64,000 nucleotides of DNA from Catonia carolina (taxonomy: Eukaryota; Arthropoda; Insecta; Hemiptera; Achilidae): the NCBI GenBank assembly GCA_035578175.1, contig JAQMRL010000015.1:19711672-19775671 (forward strand), in the 5' to 3' direction. The notes below the pieces were generated by a model, which did no database searches, was not told where the DNA came from, and saw only the letters and a list, made by a program, of their open reading frames with translations. This document shows positions 55,850 to 64,000 of the stretch, one piece after another (the first letter of the stretch is position 1; every line of letters starts with the position of its first letter). Position numbers and translations under genes: made by a program.

Positions 55850-57075
55850 TTTAATCAAATATCGTCTTCAGTAAGCCTAGCCCCTAAGATTTTCCTTATG
55901 ATTTTTCTCTCTTGCTTTTTGATTTCCTCAAGTTCTCATTTCCCATTGAGTGTTAGTGTTTCACTTGCATAGAGGGCTGTTGGTTTTATAACTGTGTTGT
56001 AGTGTCGCAATTTTATTTCCCTTGACATGGATTTTTTGTTATAAAGATGTTGGACTAGGCCTAATCCTTTTTTCATCTTTAGTAGGCGACTCTGTTGTGA
56101 GATTTTTTCTCGGCCTGTTGGTTCAATGATTTCTCCCAGATATTTAAAGTAAGGGACCTTATTGATTTTACCATATTTAGATTTCAAGCTCGCTATTTCT
56201 ATCCTTAAACACAAGAACTCCGTTTTTTTGAATGAGATTTGCAATCCGACCCTTTCTGCACATTCTTTGAGTGTCTCAATCTGCATGACGGCGATCCTCT
56301 CATCCTCTGCTATTATTGCCAGATCATCCGCAAAAGCCAGGTGTGGTATGTAAAGGTTGTTTTTGAGAAAACCGAATGTGATTGGTTCCAATAATTATGT
56401 TTTTTGAGCTCTTTCTCCCATTCCTCCATAACCTTATCTAGAACAACATTGAACAAAAAAGGAGAGAGTCCGTCACCCTGTCTCACCCCTGTTTGAATGT
56501 CAAAAGGTTCAGAAATCTCTCCCATAAACTTCACTTTGAATTTCATGTTGGTTAAGGTTTGTTTTATGAGTTCTCTTGTTTTGGGATCTAGTCCCCTTTC
56601 TTCTAAAATTTGAAGAGTGAAGGTCGGTCTACTGAATCGTATGCCTTTTTGAAGTCTGTTGTTGTTTAGGTCATCAGCCGAAAAGCTGGTTTGAACCTGT
56701 AGAGATTTTACTAAGTAAAACGAGGAGTGAGGTGGTTTACCATTGCCTTCCTCACTGAGTGGAAAAATACGCTTATCAGCATGCCGGGCCCTCTGAAAAG
56801 CACATATTTTCCACTCTGTAAATGACACCTTGATTTCATTCACAACAGGGTCTGGCTGTATAATGAAATTCATTACTTTCAGAGGAGTTAACTCTGATTA
56901 GTGTCTTTTACACCTCTACCTCTTCTGTTCTTAAATGATTCAGTCATTTAATTGGCTGACCATGTGATAAGAAACAGAACTATTTATTTTAGCCCTGCAA
57001 GTAACAGATTGAGTGTAAATAATTTGACACTCCACCTGCCTATTATGGGCAGTTTTGAAGTCTACAAAAGTTATT
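55850..57075 (-). pseudogene. LINE reverse-transcriptase region split by SINE-A
   Basis: On the minus strand the order is motif A (FVDFKKAYDSVDR, broken by the SINE), GVRQGDGLSPFLFNV (motif B), a frameshift near 56395, AFADDLAIIAEDE (FADD, motif C), YFKYLGEII and IKLRHYNTVIKPTALYASET. This is a different LINE family from 34586. Both catalytic motifs survive, but the frame is broken by the frameshift and the SINE. Confidence 0.8.
56658..57052 (-). mobile_element. SINE-A inserted in the RT motif A codons
   Basis: Full copy bracketed by TTTTGAAGTCT (56647-56657 and 57053-57063). Removing one duplication restores the LINE reading frame through FVDFKKAYD, which fixes the order of events. Confidence 0.85.
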
Positions 57076-57391
57076 ATTATAATTATTATTATTGTTATTA
57101 TAGAGTATTGTAAATGATTTTGGAAAAGAAGTAGACTTTTTTAACTCGAAAATTAACATTTTTAAGGTTGAATTACTGAGGAGTGTGATTTGACGTAACT
57201 GACTGTGATAGTATGTTAATATACTTTATGTTTTTATGTTCAAGCCCTTTGTACCTACAAGTTATATGTGTCTATGATCATGTCTTCATGTATTCAGACG
57301 TTCTTTGTGTATAAGTATGTCGATAGATGGTTTAGTAAATTTAGAAATGGTAATAATAAATAGGAGTGGTGAAATATAATACATAATGATT

Positions 57392-57860
57392 TATACTTAC
57401 TTACTTACTTACTTACGAAGCACTACAGCTCTACGTGGACCTTGGCCTCCTCAACAATGCGCCTCCATTCATCCCTCTGACTTGCCCGTCTCCTCCAGTT
57501 CCTCACCCCCAAGCTCGTCAGATCCTTACATTCCAAGTAGCCACCGTCAATACGTGTTTCCGTTTCCTTAATCTGATTTTTTGCTTATTTCCAATTTGAT
57601 TTCCAAGGTTGGCAGTCCGATTCCGAGGCTCAATTTGAGGTTTCATAATATGCTGCATTTTATGGTGAGGAGTTATTGGCCCCTCGCCCAACCCCCAACC
57701 TGGAGGACCAGTCCAGTTTTTGTTTCACGGTGACTATTTTATTTCGCCACTACCCCCCAACTCTGCTGGCTGCAGAGCTGGTGAGCCTCCCCCGATTCCA
57801 ACGGGGACGCGCCCGATGGAGGTAACTGGCAAATCCCCACACGGGACATAATGATTCATA
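57392..57860 (-). mobile_element. LINE 3' end with (AGTA)n tail
   Basis: TTACTTACTTACTTAC at the + strand left end is the tail. Next to it the minus strand encodes a C-terminus with DEWRRIVEEAKVHVEL then a stop. GC-rich words (CCCCCAACTCTGCTGGCTGC, CGATGGAGGTAACTGGC) at 57745-57835 look like more of a retroelement, but continuity is not certain. Confidence 0.55.
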
Positions 57861-58483
57861 TAGCAAGTATATTAAGGCTGTTTGCTGAAGGTACTTGCTG
57901 ACGGACTTCCATACCTGGCTGCACACTGTTATGTGGAAGGAGACAGCAGGGTGTAGGGGAGTGTGGGATCCCTGACAAAAAAATAAAAATAAATAAATAA
58001 AAATAGAGACTGTTCTAAAGCACTAGCGCACTTACTGCTGCAATCCAAAATGCCATTCATTAATATCGAACACATTTTCATCCTTTAAATTTATCTTCTC
58101 CATAGCTCTGACGCCATCTGAACACTCCTTTTTGGGTTGACCTCGTGTCCTCCATCTATTTGGAACCCATAGTCAAATCTTCTGTTGGCAACCTGTTCTC
58201 TGCTGTTCGTCACTGATGACCATACCAGATGAGTCTTTCTTCAATTTTATTAATTTAGTAGAAATTTCCTTAAAATCTCTTCAAAGACAATAAAAGTCTG
58301 AATAATTATGTTAATAGAATGAAAATATAAAGCACACTCATTAGTATGCAACAAAAATGACTAAACACTGAATAAAAAATAAAACTCAACTTAACTCAGA
58401 AACTATGCATTAATATTTTAAAACATGAATTAGTTGAAGCTGAAGATGATGATGATGATGATGATGATGACAAGAGATGAAAC
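57861..58483. other. Gene-free; (GAT)n near the end
   Basis: No coding frame. A pure GAT run lies at about 58444-58470. Confidence 0.45.
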
Positions 58484-58851
58484 TGCCCATAACAGACAGG
58501 TGGAGTGTTAAATTATTTGAAAAAAAATAGTTCTGTTTCTTATTACATGATCAGTAAATTAAAATGACTAAAGTATTTAAGAACAGAAGAGGTAGAGATG
58601 TAAAATACACTAGTCAGAGTTATCTCCTTTGAAAGTAATGAATTTCATTATACAGAAAAACCCTGTGGTGAATGAAGTGTAGGTGTTATCTGGAGGGTAG
58701 AAAGTAGATGCTTTTCAGGGGGCCTGGCATGCTAATAAGCATATATTTCAACTCAGTAAGGAAGCCAATGGTAAACCACCTCACTCCACGTTTCACTTAG
58801 TAAAACCTCTAGAGGTTCAAATTAGCCTTTCAGCTGATGACCTAAACAACA
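58484..58851 (+). mobile_element. SINE-A, diverged
   Basis: TGCCCATAACAGACAGG to CCTAAACAAC, with a small internal loss near 58520. It is inserted beside the GAT run. Confidence 0.75.
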
Positions 58852-59477
58852 TAAGATGATGATTTGTAATAGAAGTAGAAAAAATTAAATGAGTTAAATA
58901 ATTTAAAAAATGAAAAGGTAAGTTTTAAAATGGTTCAGTCTGTGAGTATCTTTGCTGTTATCAAGGAGGTTGGTTGCGAATGATACTCTTTGAACTTTTT
59001 GGTAATGTTTGTAGCTAAAGTTCAGGCTTTCTTAGTTTGCTCCTACTGTAAACAAATAATGACATCACTGAGCATGCGCATAATATAAAAATGTGTACAC
59101 GCTGATTAAAAAGTAACAACAAAATACTTTAAAAAGTATTTAAATACAAAATACCTTTAAAAGTATTTTTATAAATGAAATTGTTAGGTCTACATCATAT
59201 CATGACTGATATTTCAAGTACTTTGAGTATTTATAATTTAAAACATACTTAACTTAATAGGAATACAACATCCATAAAGTCGTGACCCTAGCGTGCACCC
59301 TGTGGTAGCTGTGGTTTGTTAACAGTAGGAGCAAACTAAGGATGGCTAAACTGTATGTTATATATTTCTTCTTATATGAAAGGCAGATTTAGATTATTGT
59401 GCAATATTTCATTGGTTAAGTACCATGGAGTTCAGGCATTTCGATTGAAAACGGTGCAGTATTTCTATATTCAATAT
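58852..59477. other. No gene seen
   Basis: AT-rich. TACTGTAAACAAATAATGAC near 59045 and TTTGTTAACAGTAGGAGCAA near 59315 are rough complements, so a decayed inverted-repeat element of about 300 bp may lie between them (GTTTGCTCCTACTG at 59034 against CAGTAGGAGCAAAC at 59322). Confidence 0.4.
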
Positions 59478-60452
59478 CACTGGTCTGCATCAAAAATTCC
59501 CCTTGAACTTTAATAGGTGATATTAATGTATTTTGACCCCCTGAATCCAAATCTGACCTCTATTTCAGTCCATCACCCACCATTTTTAGGGGGTGGGCCA
59601 CTCCCCCTTATTTGGGAAATTTCAACTTTTTATCAGTCTGGTGTAACTATGATATGAAATTGTGCAGTTGTATCACGTTTTTATGGTTCTTCAAGGCCTA
59701 CCTAACACTGAAAGAGTACAATAAGAGAGTATTGATGTACTGATACATTTTGTGCATTTTTACTTATACAATTTTTCTGGTTCAAGATACTTGTCATCGA
59801 ATACATATATACTAAAAGAGAGTGGTTTTACTTGGAGGTAGCTTTTCTCTTGTACTGATCTCTGGGAGTTTCACACAAGAGTGACCAGCAATAGTCTACT
59901 AACATACTTGAGTTCCACTTCCCAGAGAACAGTGTTTCGAAGAGTGCAATGTGTCGATGAAACCTTCTCTGTGTGCATCGTAAACTGCTCCCAAGTTTTC
60001 TAGGAAAAAGTCCAAATGCGCGTATAAAAGGTGCAATTTTAATAACATGTTGCAACCCATCGACTCGTATGCTGATATCAATTCTTTGACGAGTTCAACA
60101 TAATTTTCACTGAGCTAAGCTTATCACTTGGTCCGGCTTCCCACCCTGCCACACTTCTGAACTAACGGTGATATCACCCCTCCCCCTTCGGTCTTCATGC
60201 ATAAAAGTGCGTGCACTGAGATAACATTTTCTATGGAGGGGAGAATGGGGTACTTACAACCTCCCCCTGCCCTTCGCTTTATTAGGAATAACCGCTTTTA
60301 GGTGTTTTTTCGAGAATTTCGAGGGGGGCCCTAAAAAACGGTGCGTGATAGAGAAAAACAGAGGTCAGATTTGGATTCAAGGGGTCAAGATACCTAACGA
60401 TCACCCATCAAAGTCCAAGGGGAAAAAGTTTCTTTTTTTTTGCAGACCAGTG
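59478..60452. mobile_element. DNA element with long TIRs (975 bp)
   Basis: The ends CACTGGTCTGCA and TGCAGACCAGTG are inverted. Similarity continues for about 90 bases (CCAAATCTGACCTCT against AGAGGTCAGATTTGG). A TAT on both outer sides may be the target duplication. The interior encodes a broken protein on the minus strand. It ends 42 bp before gene D's acceptor. Confidence 0.75.
59828..60081 (-). pseudogene. Fragment of a transposon-associated protein (GCNM...LDFF...GKW type)
   Basis: Two overlapping minus-strand frames join by one shift. The first reads SMGCNMLLKLHLLYAHLDFF then LENLGAVYDAHREGF. The second reads RRFHRHIALFETLFSGKWNS then MLVDYCWSLLCETP. From memory this matches a conserved protein end found in many arthropod genomes and usually carried by transposons, but I cannot name the superfamily. 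Only the C-terminal part remains. Confidence 0.6.
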
Positions 60453-60514
60453 TATTTAATGTCTTAAATAAATTATTTATTTATTTATTTACAGGAGATG
60501 TTAAAATTATATGT
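60453..60514 (+). promoter_or_regulatory. Splice acceptor and leader of gene D
   Basis: A pyrimidine/AT tract ends TTTATTTACAG at 60494, implying an upstream untranslated exon that I cannot locate. Two short out-of-frame ATGs follow (60498, 17 codons including the stop, ending 60548; 60511, 6 codons, ending 60528) before and across the main ATG. An in-frame coding exon upstream is an alternative. Confidence 0.45.
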
Positions 60515-63439
60515 ATGCTGGGCTTTGAGAAAACGATTTATTACATAATCCTACTTGTTATCATAACGAAAGAAGTATGCAGTGGCAAATCAGCATTAAA
60601 AAATAATAAAAAACAAAAAATTAACAGTATGGAAGAATACCAAGATGTAAATATTAAACAAAATAAGAAATTAAAACAAACTTTAAGACCATGGATATTA
60701 CATGAATATCATAAAGAATACGAAAACGATCATAAATTATACAACAAAAAATACAATAAAAAATCATTAGCATACAAAGTATTGTATAAACAACCTAAAA
60801 TAACTTACACAACAAAACCTCCATTTTGGAAAAGAAATTTCGTATATAGATTTATAAAAAACTGGAGAAAACCAAAAAAGAAATTGAGTTATGATCGAAA
60901 ATATAAAAAAAATTATTATTTCAATAATAATAATAGACCTAAAAATTATTATAACTTGTATTATAACGACCATAAGCATTATAACAGTCATGAATTTAAT
61001 AAACAATACTTTTCAGAAAATTTTAAAAACGATTATAACCACCGAACGTTTGATAATTATTATAAATATTATAACAAAAATAAATATTTATCAAATTATA
61101 AAACAAAATTCGATTTAGAAGAAAATCAATTTAAAAATCGAATAACACCGGTTTTTATTAATACGATTAAAAAACAATACAATAAAATATCATTAAATGA
61201 AGTTATAAATAAAGATAACACAAAATATTTTAATAAAAAATCTTCAAGTATAGATAAGAAATTTGAAATTATACCAACAGAAAAACCGGTTGTTACTAAT
61301 GATAACAATCGAAATTATTATTACAACCAAAACCAAACGCCAAGACAATATACTTGGTATACTAATTATAATCAACAAAATGGTATTTATCGGCGTCCAT
61401 ATTATAACCAATATTACAGACGACAATTTGGTATGGTACCAAATCGGTACAGATATTACAGAAGACGCAGACAATTCAGAAGACCATATAATATGAAATT
61501 ACAACCAAAATTCATTGTTAAACCACAAATGAAACAAGAAGTTCAAGAACAACAAAATAATTGCAATAATAAAGATGTGTCTCGTAATGAAATATTAAAA
61601 AACGATAAAAAAATATTTAAAGATTTGAGTAAAAGTATAGAAAATCATGATAATGATCATGAAAATGCTAATATAGATAATCAAAAGAAACAGAAAGATT
61701 ATAACAAAAGTAATGAACAAAATATTAACGTCAAAAATTTTAAAAAGGATAAAAAAATTAAAAAATTAACAATAGATGACGATCATGATTATACAAGTTC
61801 ACAAAATCATGAAATGTTAAATTATAATAAAGAAAATTTACAAAAAAATAAAATACCGTTTAAAAGCAAAGAGAAATATTCAAAATATAACAGTAAAAAA
61901 GATCGTGAAACGGAAGAAAAAGATTTATCATTATCAAAATTAAATCAAGAACGTGATCAAAATCCAAAAGAAAGTATTAATGATGATCCAAAATCAATAA
62001 TGGAAAAAAATTATAAAGATGATTCAACGGATTTAAAAAATAATAAAATAAAAAATAAAGTAGATAAGAAACAACAGAAAAGAATTAAAAGTTATGAACA
62101 ATATTCTCAAAGTATTCCTGAAAATAATTATAACAAAATTGACACTAGTCAAAACAATAAAAGAAATGGAGGAACAGATAATTATCATGATAATTCAGAT
62201 TATAACACTGATTATAAAAATCATGAAAACAATAAAAATCAAAATGAAAGAATGAATGATGAAAATCAAGAATTGACTTATGAGAATCATGATAATGATA
62301 ATAAAAATCAACAAAATTCAAATTCAAGAATGGAAAGATTTGATGATCAAGAACAATCATCAATACAGAATGGATCATTTCAAGATCAATATGAAAATGA
62401 GCAAGATCATAAAGAAAATTATGAAGAATTGCCACATGAAGAAAATACACCGGAACAGGTTGAAAAATACGAAGAAAATCATGATATAAATCAAAACGAA
62501 AATCATAATAACGTAGAAATACAAAACAATGAAATTAAAACTGATAAAGCGATAGATAAAATAAATGAAGATAAAAATGAAGATGAATATTCTGATTATG
62601 AATATAAAGAACCGACCGAAGAAGAAATAAAACCAGAAGATGACAAACCGATATTTCCAAACTGGTATCCGAAACCACCGAAAAATTTCTTCGACCGTTT
62701 ATTTGCACCAAAACCTACGACTACATCAACTGCAAAACCGGAATCTGAAGAATCATATAGACACCATCGTCGACATCGTCATCGTCATCACCATCATCAT
62801 GAAGACGAAGAACAACCAAATCAAGAAGAAGAAGAAATAACTGAAAATATACAACAAGAACCTCCAACAGATCCAATCAATAATGATTATGAACAAAATA
62901 ATGAGATGAACCAAGAAAAACCACCTCCAGGAATGTATTATCCGGTTATGAATCAACCACCATATCCAATGGATTATCCGCAACCATATTTTAATTATAC
63001 AACCATAACTAAAAGGAAAACATTTCAAAATGAAGAGGATTATGATAGTTTTGAAAAGTATTTAGCTAATAATGAATATAAGGATTCATATTACAATGAA
63101 AATCGTATCGGGAGTTCATCATATGAGGAATTTTTATCGAGAAATTACACTGATGATTATTATAAATATGGAAATTTTACAACGGAATACAATACGTATA
63201 ATACAACTGATCAATATTATGATATTAGTTCGTACAGTAGTAGTGATAATCAAACAGATATTACTTCATTTACAGAAGAATACACAACTACTAATAACAG
63301 TTACGAAAATACTGAACATGATGTAGATTTATATTTTACAGAAAATTTAAATGAGTTTTATAATTCTACTACAGATTTTCCAAATATTTTAGTAAATGAT
63401 ACAACAGAGATAACTGAAAATGCTCAGGATTATAATTAA
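60515..63439 (+). CDS. Gene D: 974-aa secreted Asn/Lys/Tyr-rich low-complexity protein
   Basis: I chose the ATG at 60515 because it opens a signal peptide (MLGFEKTIYYIILLVIITKE-VCSG). The mature N-terminal half is basic and rich in Tyr, Asn, Lys and Arg, with an Arg/Tyr block near residues 292-325 (RRPYYNQYYRRQF, RYRYYRRRRQFRRPYN). The middle (about 350-720) is Asn/Asp/Glu/Lys/His repeats of the NHDNDN and ENHDN type. A Pro-rich segment (FPNWYPKPPKNFFDRLFAPK) follows, then a 14-residue His/Arg run at 749-762 and EDEEQ acidity. A PPYPMDYPQPYF stretch comes next, and a tail has at least eight N-X-S/T sites. Only two Cys are evident, one in the leader. No known domain; a disordered or structural secreted matrix protein is a guess. 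TAA is at 63437-63439. Confidence 0.75.
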   Translation: MLGFEKTIYYIILLVIITKEVCSGKSALKNNKKQKINSMEEYQDVNIKQNKKLKQTLRPWILHEYHKEYENDHKLYNKKYNKKSLAYKVLYKQPKITYTTKPPFWKRNFVYRFIKNWRKPKKKLSYDRKYKKNYYFNNNNRPKNYYNLYYNDHKHYNSHEFNKQYFSENFKNDYNHRTFDNYYKYYNKNKYLSNYKTKFDLEENQFKNRITPVFINTIKKQYNKISLNEVINKDNTKYFNKKSSSIDKKFEIIPTEKPVVTNDNNRNYYYNQNQTPRQYTWYTNYNQQNGIYRRPYYNQYYRRQFGMVPNRYRYYRRRRQFRRPYNMKLQPKFIVKPQMKQEVQEQQNNCNNKDVSRNEILKNDKKIFKDLSKSIENHDNDHENANIDNQKKQKDYNKSNEQNINVKNFKKDKKIKKLTIDDDHDYTSSQNHEMLNYNKENLQKNKIPFKSKEKYSKYNSKKDRETEEKDLSLSKLNQERDQNPKESINDDPKSIMEKNYKDDSTDLKNNKIKNKVDKKQQKRIKSYEQYSQSIPENNYNKIDTSQNNKRNGGTDNYHDNSDYNTDYKNHENNKNQNERMNDENQELTYENHDNDNKNQQNSNSRMERFDDQEQSSIQNGSFQDQYENEQDHKENYEELPHEENTPEQVEKYEENHDINQNENHNNVEIQNNEIKTDKAIDKINEDKNEDEYSDYEYKEPTEEEIKPEDDKPIFPNWYPKPPKNFFDRLFAPKPTTTSTAKPESEESYRHHRRHRHRHHHHHEDEEQPNQEEEEITENIQQEPPTDPINNDYEQNNEMNQEKPPPGMYYPVMNQPPYPMDYPQPYFNYTTITKRKTFQNEEDYDSFEKYLANNEYKDSYYNENRIGSSSYEEFLSRNYTDDYYKYGNFTTEYNTYNTTDQYYDISSYSSSDNQTDITSFTEEYTTTNNSYENTEHDVDLYFTENLNEFYNSTTDFPNILVNDTTEITENAQDYN

Positions 63440-63540
63440 TGAATTTATATAATAATTTCACCAACTTTCTTTTTAAACTGCGTTACCTTTATTTTTATTC
63501 TTACTTACAGTGTTTCGGTGGATCAACCATCATCAGTGTA

Positions 63541-63546
63541 AATAAA
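63541..63546 (+). promoter_or_regulatory. Candidate poly(A) signal of gene D, within MITE-F
   Basis: AATAAA lies 102 bases after the stop and is supplied by the transposable element. Confidence 0.4.
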
Positions 63547-63582
63547 AAAAATTGAAACCAAAAAATTTTATCTCACTTATTT

Positions 63583-63918
63583 GAATCCTGAATCCTGGTT
63601 GAGAGGGCTGAGAAGCCCTATGATGGCGACATCGTGTTAAGGAACACCTGGTCGCTCAGGGAACAATTTTACTGAATAATTGCAACCTCTTGAAATTTAG
63701 GGGGAATTTTATAGTTTAAAATTAGGAAATAGGATTCTGGCTCTTGCGGGATTGGGACTGGGACTTCAAAGGAGGTAATGTATTTTAAGAAGTTACTCGT
63801 GGATGAAAATTTATATTAAGGGACAAGTGGGTTTAAGAGCGGCTCTTTTCTTTTATTTTGTTTTTCAGTGGCCTTTTACAGTTATGTGGGAGTTTTATTG
63901 TTTTGGGGAGGGGAAGGC
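63583..63918. mobile_element. 336-bp insertion in MITE-F with 13-bp TSD
   Basis: ATCTCACTTATTT is present on both sides (63570-63582 and 63919-63931). The insert is relatively G-rich (GAGAGGGCTGAGAAGCCC; GGGATTGGGACTGGGACTTC) and ends TTTTGGGGAGGGGAAGGC with no A tail. Its family is unknown and I see no other copy here. Confidence 0.7.
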
Positions 63919-64000
63919 ATCTCACTTATTTAAAGTTTACAGAAGATGATACATCTTCAGTCATTTGTATAAAACTGTTTTATACAGAATTAAAAAATGA

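Larger units (their letters stand above)
63438..64000. mobile_element. MITE-F copy starting at gene D's stop codon
   Basis: Alignment to the 33855 copy starts at TAATGAATT, overlapping the TAA stop, and continues through AATTTCACCAACTTTCTTTT and the GTGTTTCGGTGGATC core. It resumes after an insertion at 63932 with AAGTTTACAGAAGATGATAC. The AATAAA at 63541 lies inside it. It runs to the window edge. Confidence 0.75.

Noticed and set aside
61126..63028. Several antisense and shifted frames (Ile/Phe/His-rich) inside gene D
   Set aside because: Shadows of the Asn/Lys/Asp codon bias of the main 974-codon frame.

Overview
This is AT-rich, repeat-dense nuclear DNA from an arthropod, most likely an insect and perhaps a hemipteran. 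That placement is an inference from split genes with signal peptides, tRNA-derived SINEs, RTE-like LINEs and mariner and piggyBac-like elements; nothing here fixes the species. I see no rRNA, CRISPR or bacterial-type operon, and no conserved housekeeping gene.

Host genes. Four genes survive scrutiny, all on the + strand and all encoding secreted, low-complexity proteins I do not recognise. Gene A (exons 10999-11259 and 17750-18691, 400 aa) is Gln-rich with a C-terminal helical segment. Gene B (exons 23922-24044 and 27759-28466, 276 aa) is acidic then Tyr/Asn-rich; its first exon is a 41-codon signal-peptide exon. Gene C (39099-39494, 131 aa) is small, with a His/Lys-rich N-terminus and an 11-Asn run. 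Gene D (60515-63439, 974 aa) runs from a basic Tyr/Arg/Lys/Asn-rich half to an acidic half ending in an N-glycosylation-site-rich tail. A and B share one plan: a short signal-peptide exon, a long phase-0 intron full of transposons, then one long terminal exon. Shared strand, secretion and composition suggest a local family or a co-expressed secretory gene cluster (for example gland, saliva, egg-coat or cuticle products), but the sequence does not show which.

Repeats, with names used in the entries. SINE-A: about 395 bp, head at TGCCCATAACAGACAGG, tail (CAA)n, 10-12 bp target-site duplications (TSDs), at least 16 copies. MITE-B: about 0.95 kb, ends ACTTTCTCTTGCC/GGCAAGAGAAAGT, often carrying a (CA)n tract, about 9 copies. 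SINE-C (about 190 bp), SINE-D (about 325 bp) and SINE-E (about 176 bp): tRNA-derived, with A and B boxes. MITE-F: a palindromic element of about 440 bp. There are also mariner/Tc elements (one nearly full length, several fold-back or internally deleted), TTAA-flanked piggyBac-like MITEs, other TIR elements, a solo LTR, and RTE-like LINE pieces, one with an intact reverse-transcriptase reading frame.

Layout. 1-10.9 kb: repeats, a roughly 60-bp satellite, a CCTGAG minisatellite and an internally deleted LINE. 11-18.8 kb: gene A, its intron holding nested MITE-B/SINE insertions and a 644-bp mariner hairpin. 18.8-21.3 kb: one SINE-A copy split by two DNA elements, one of which hosts two SINEs. 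23.9-28.5 kb: gene B with a 1.35-kb mariner in its intron. 29.9-38.4 kb: LINE pieces, MITE-F, SINE-A and MITE-B. 39.1-39.5 kb: gene C. 40-59 kb: repeats only. 59.5-64 kb: gene D, framed by a TIR element ending 42 bp before its splice acceptor and by a MITE-F copy that begins at its stop codon.
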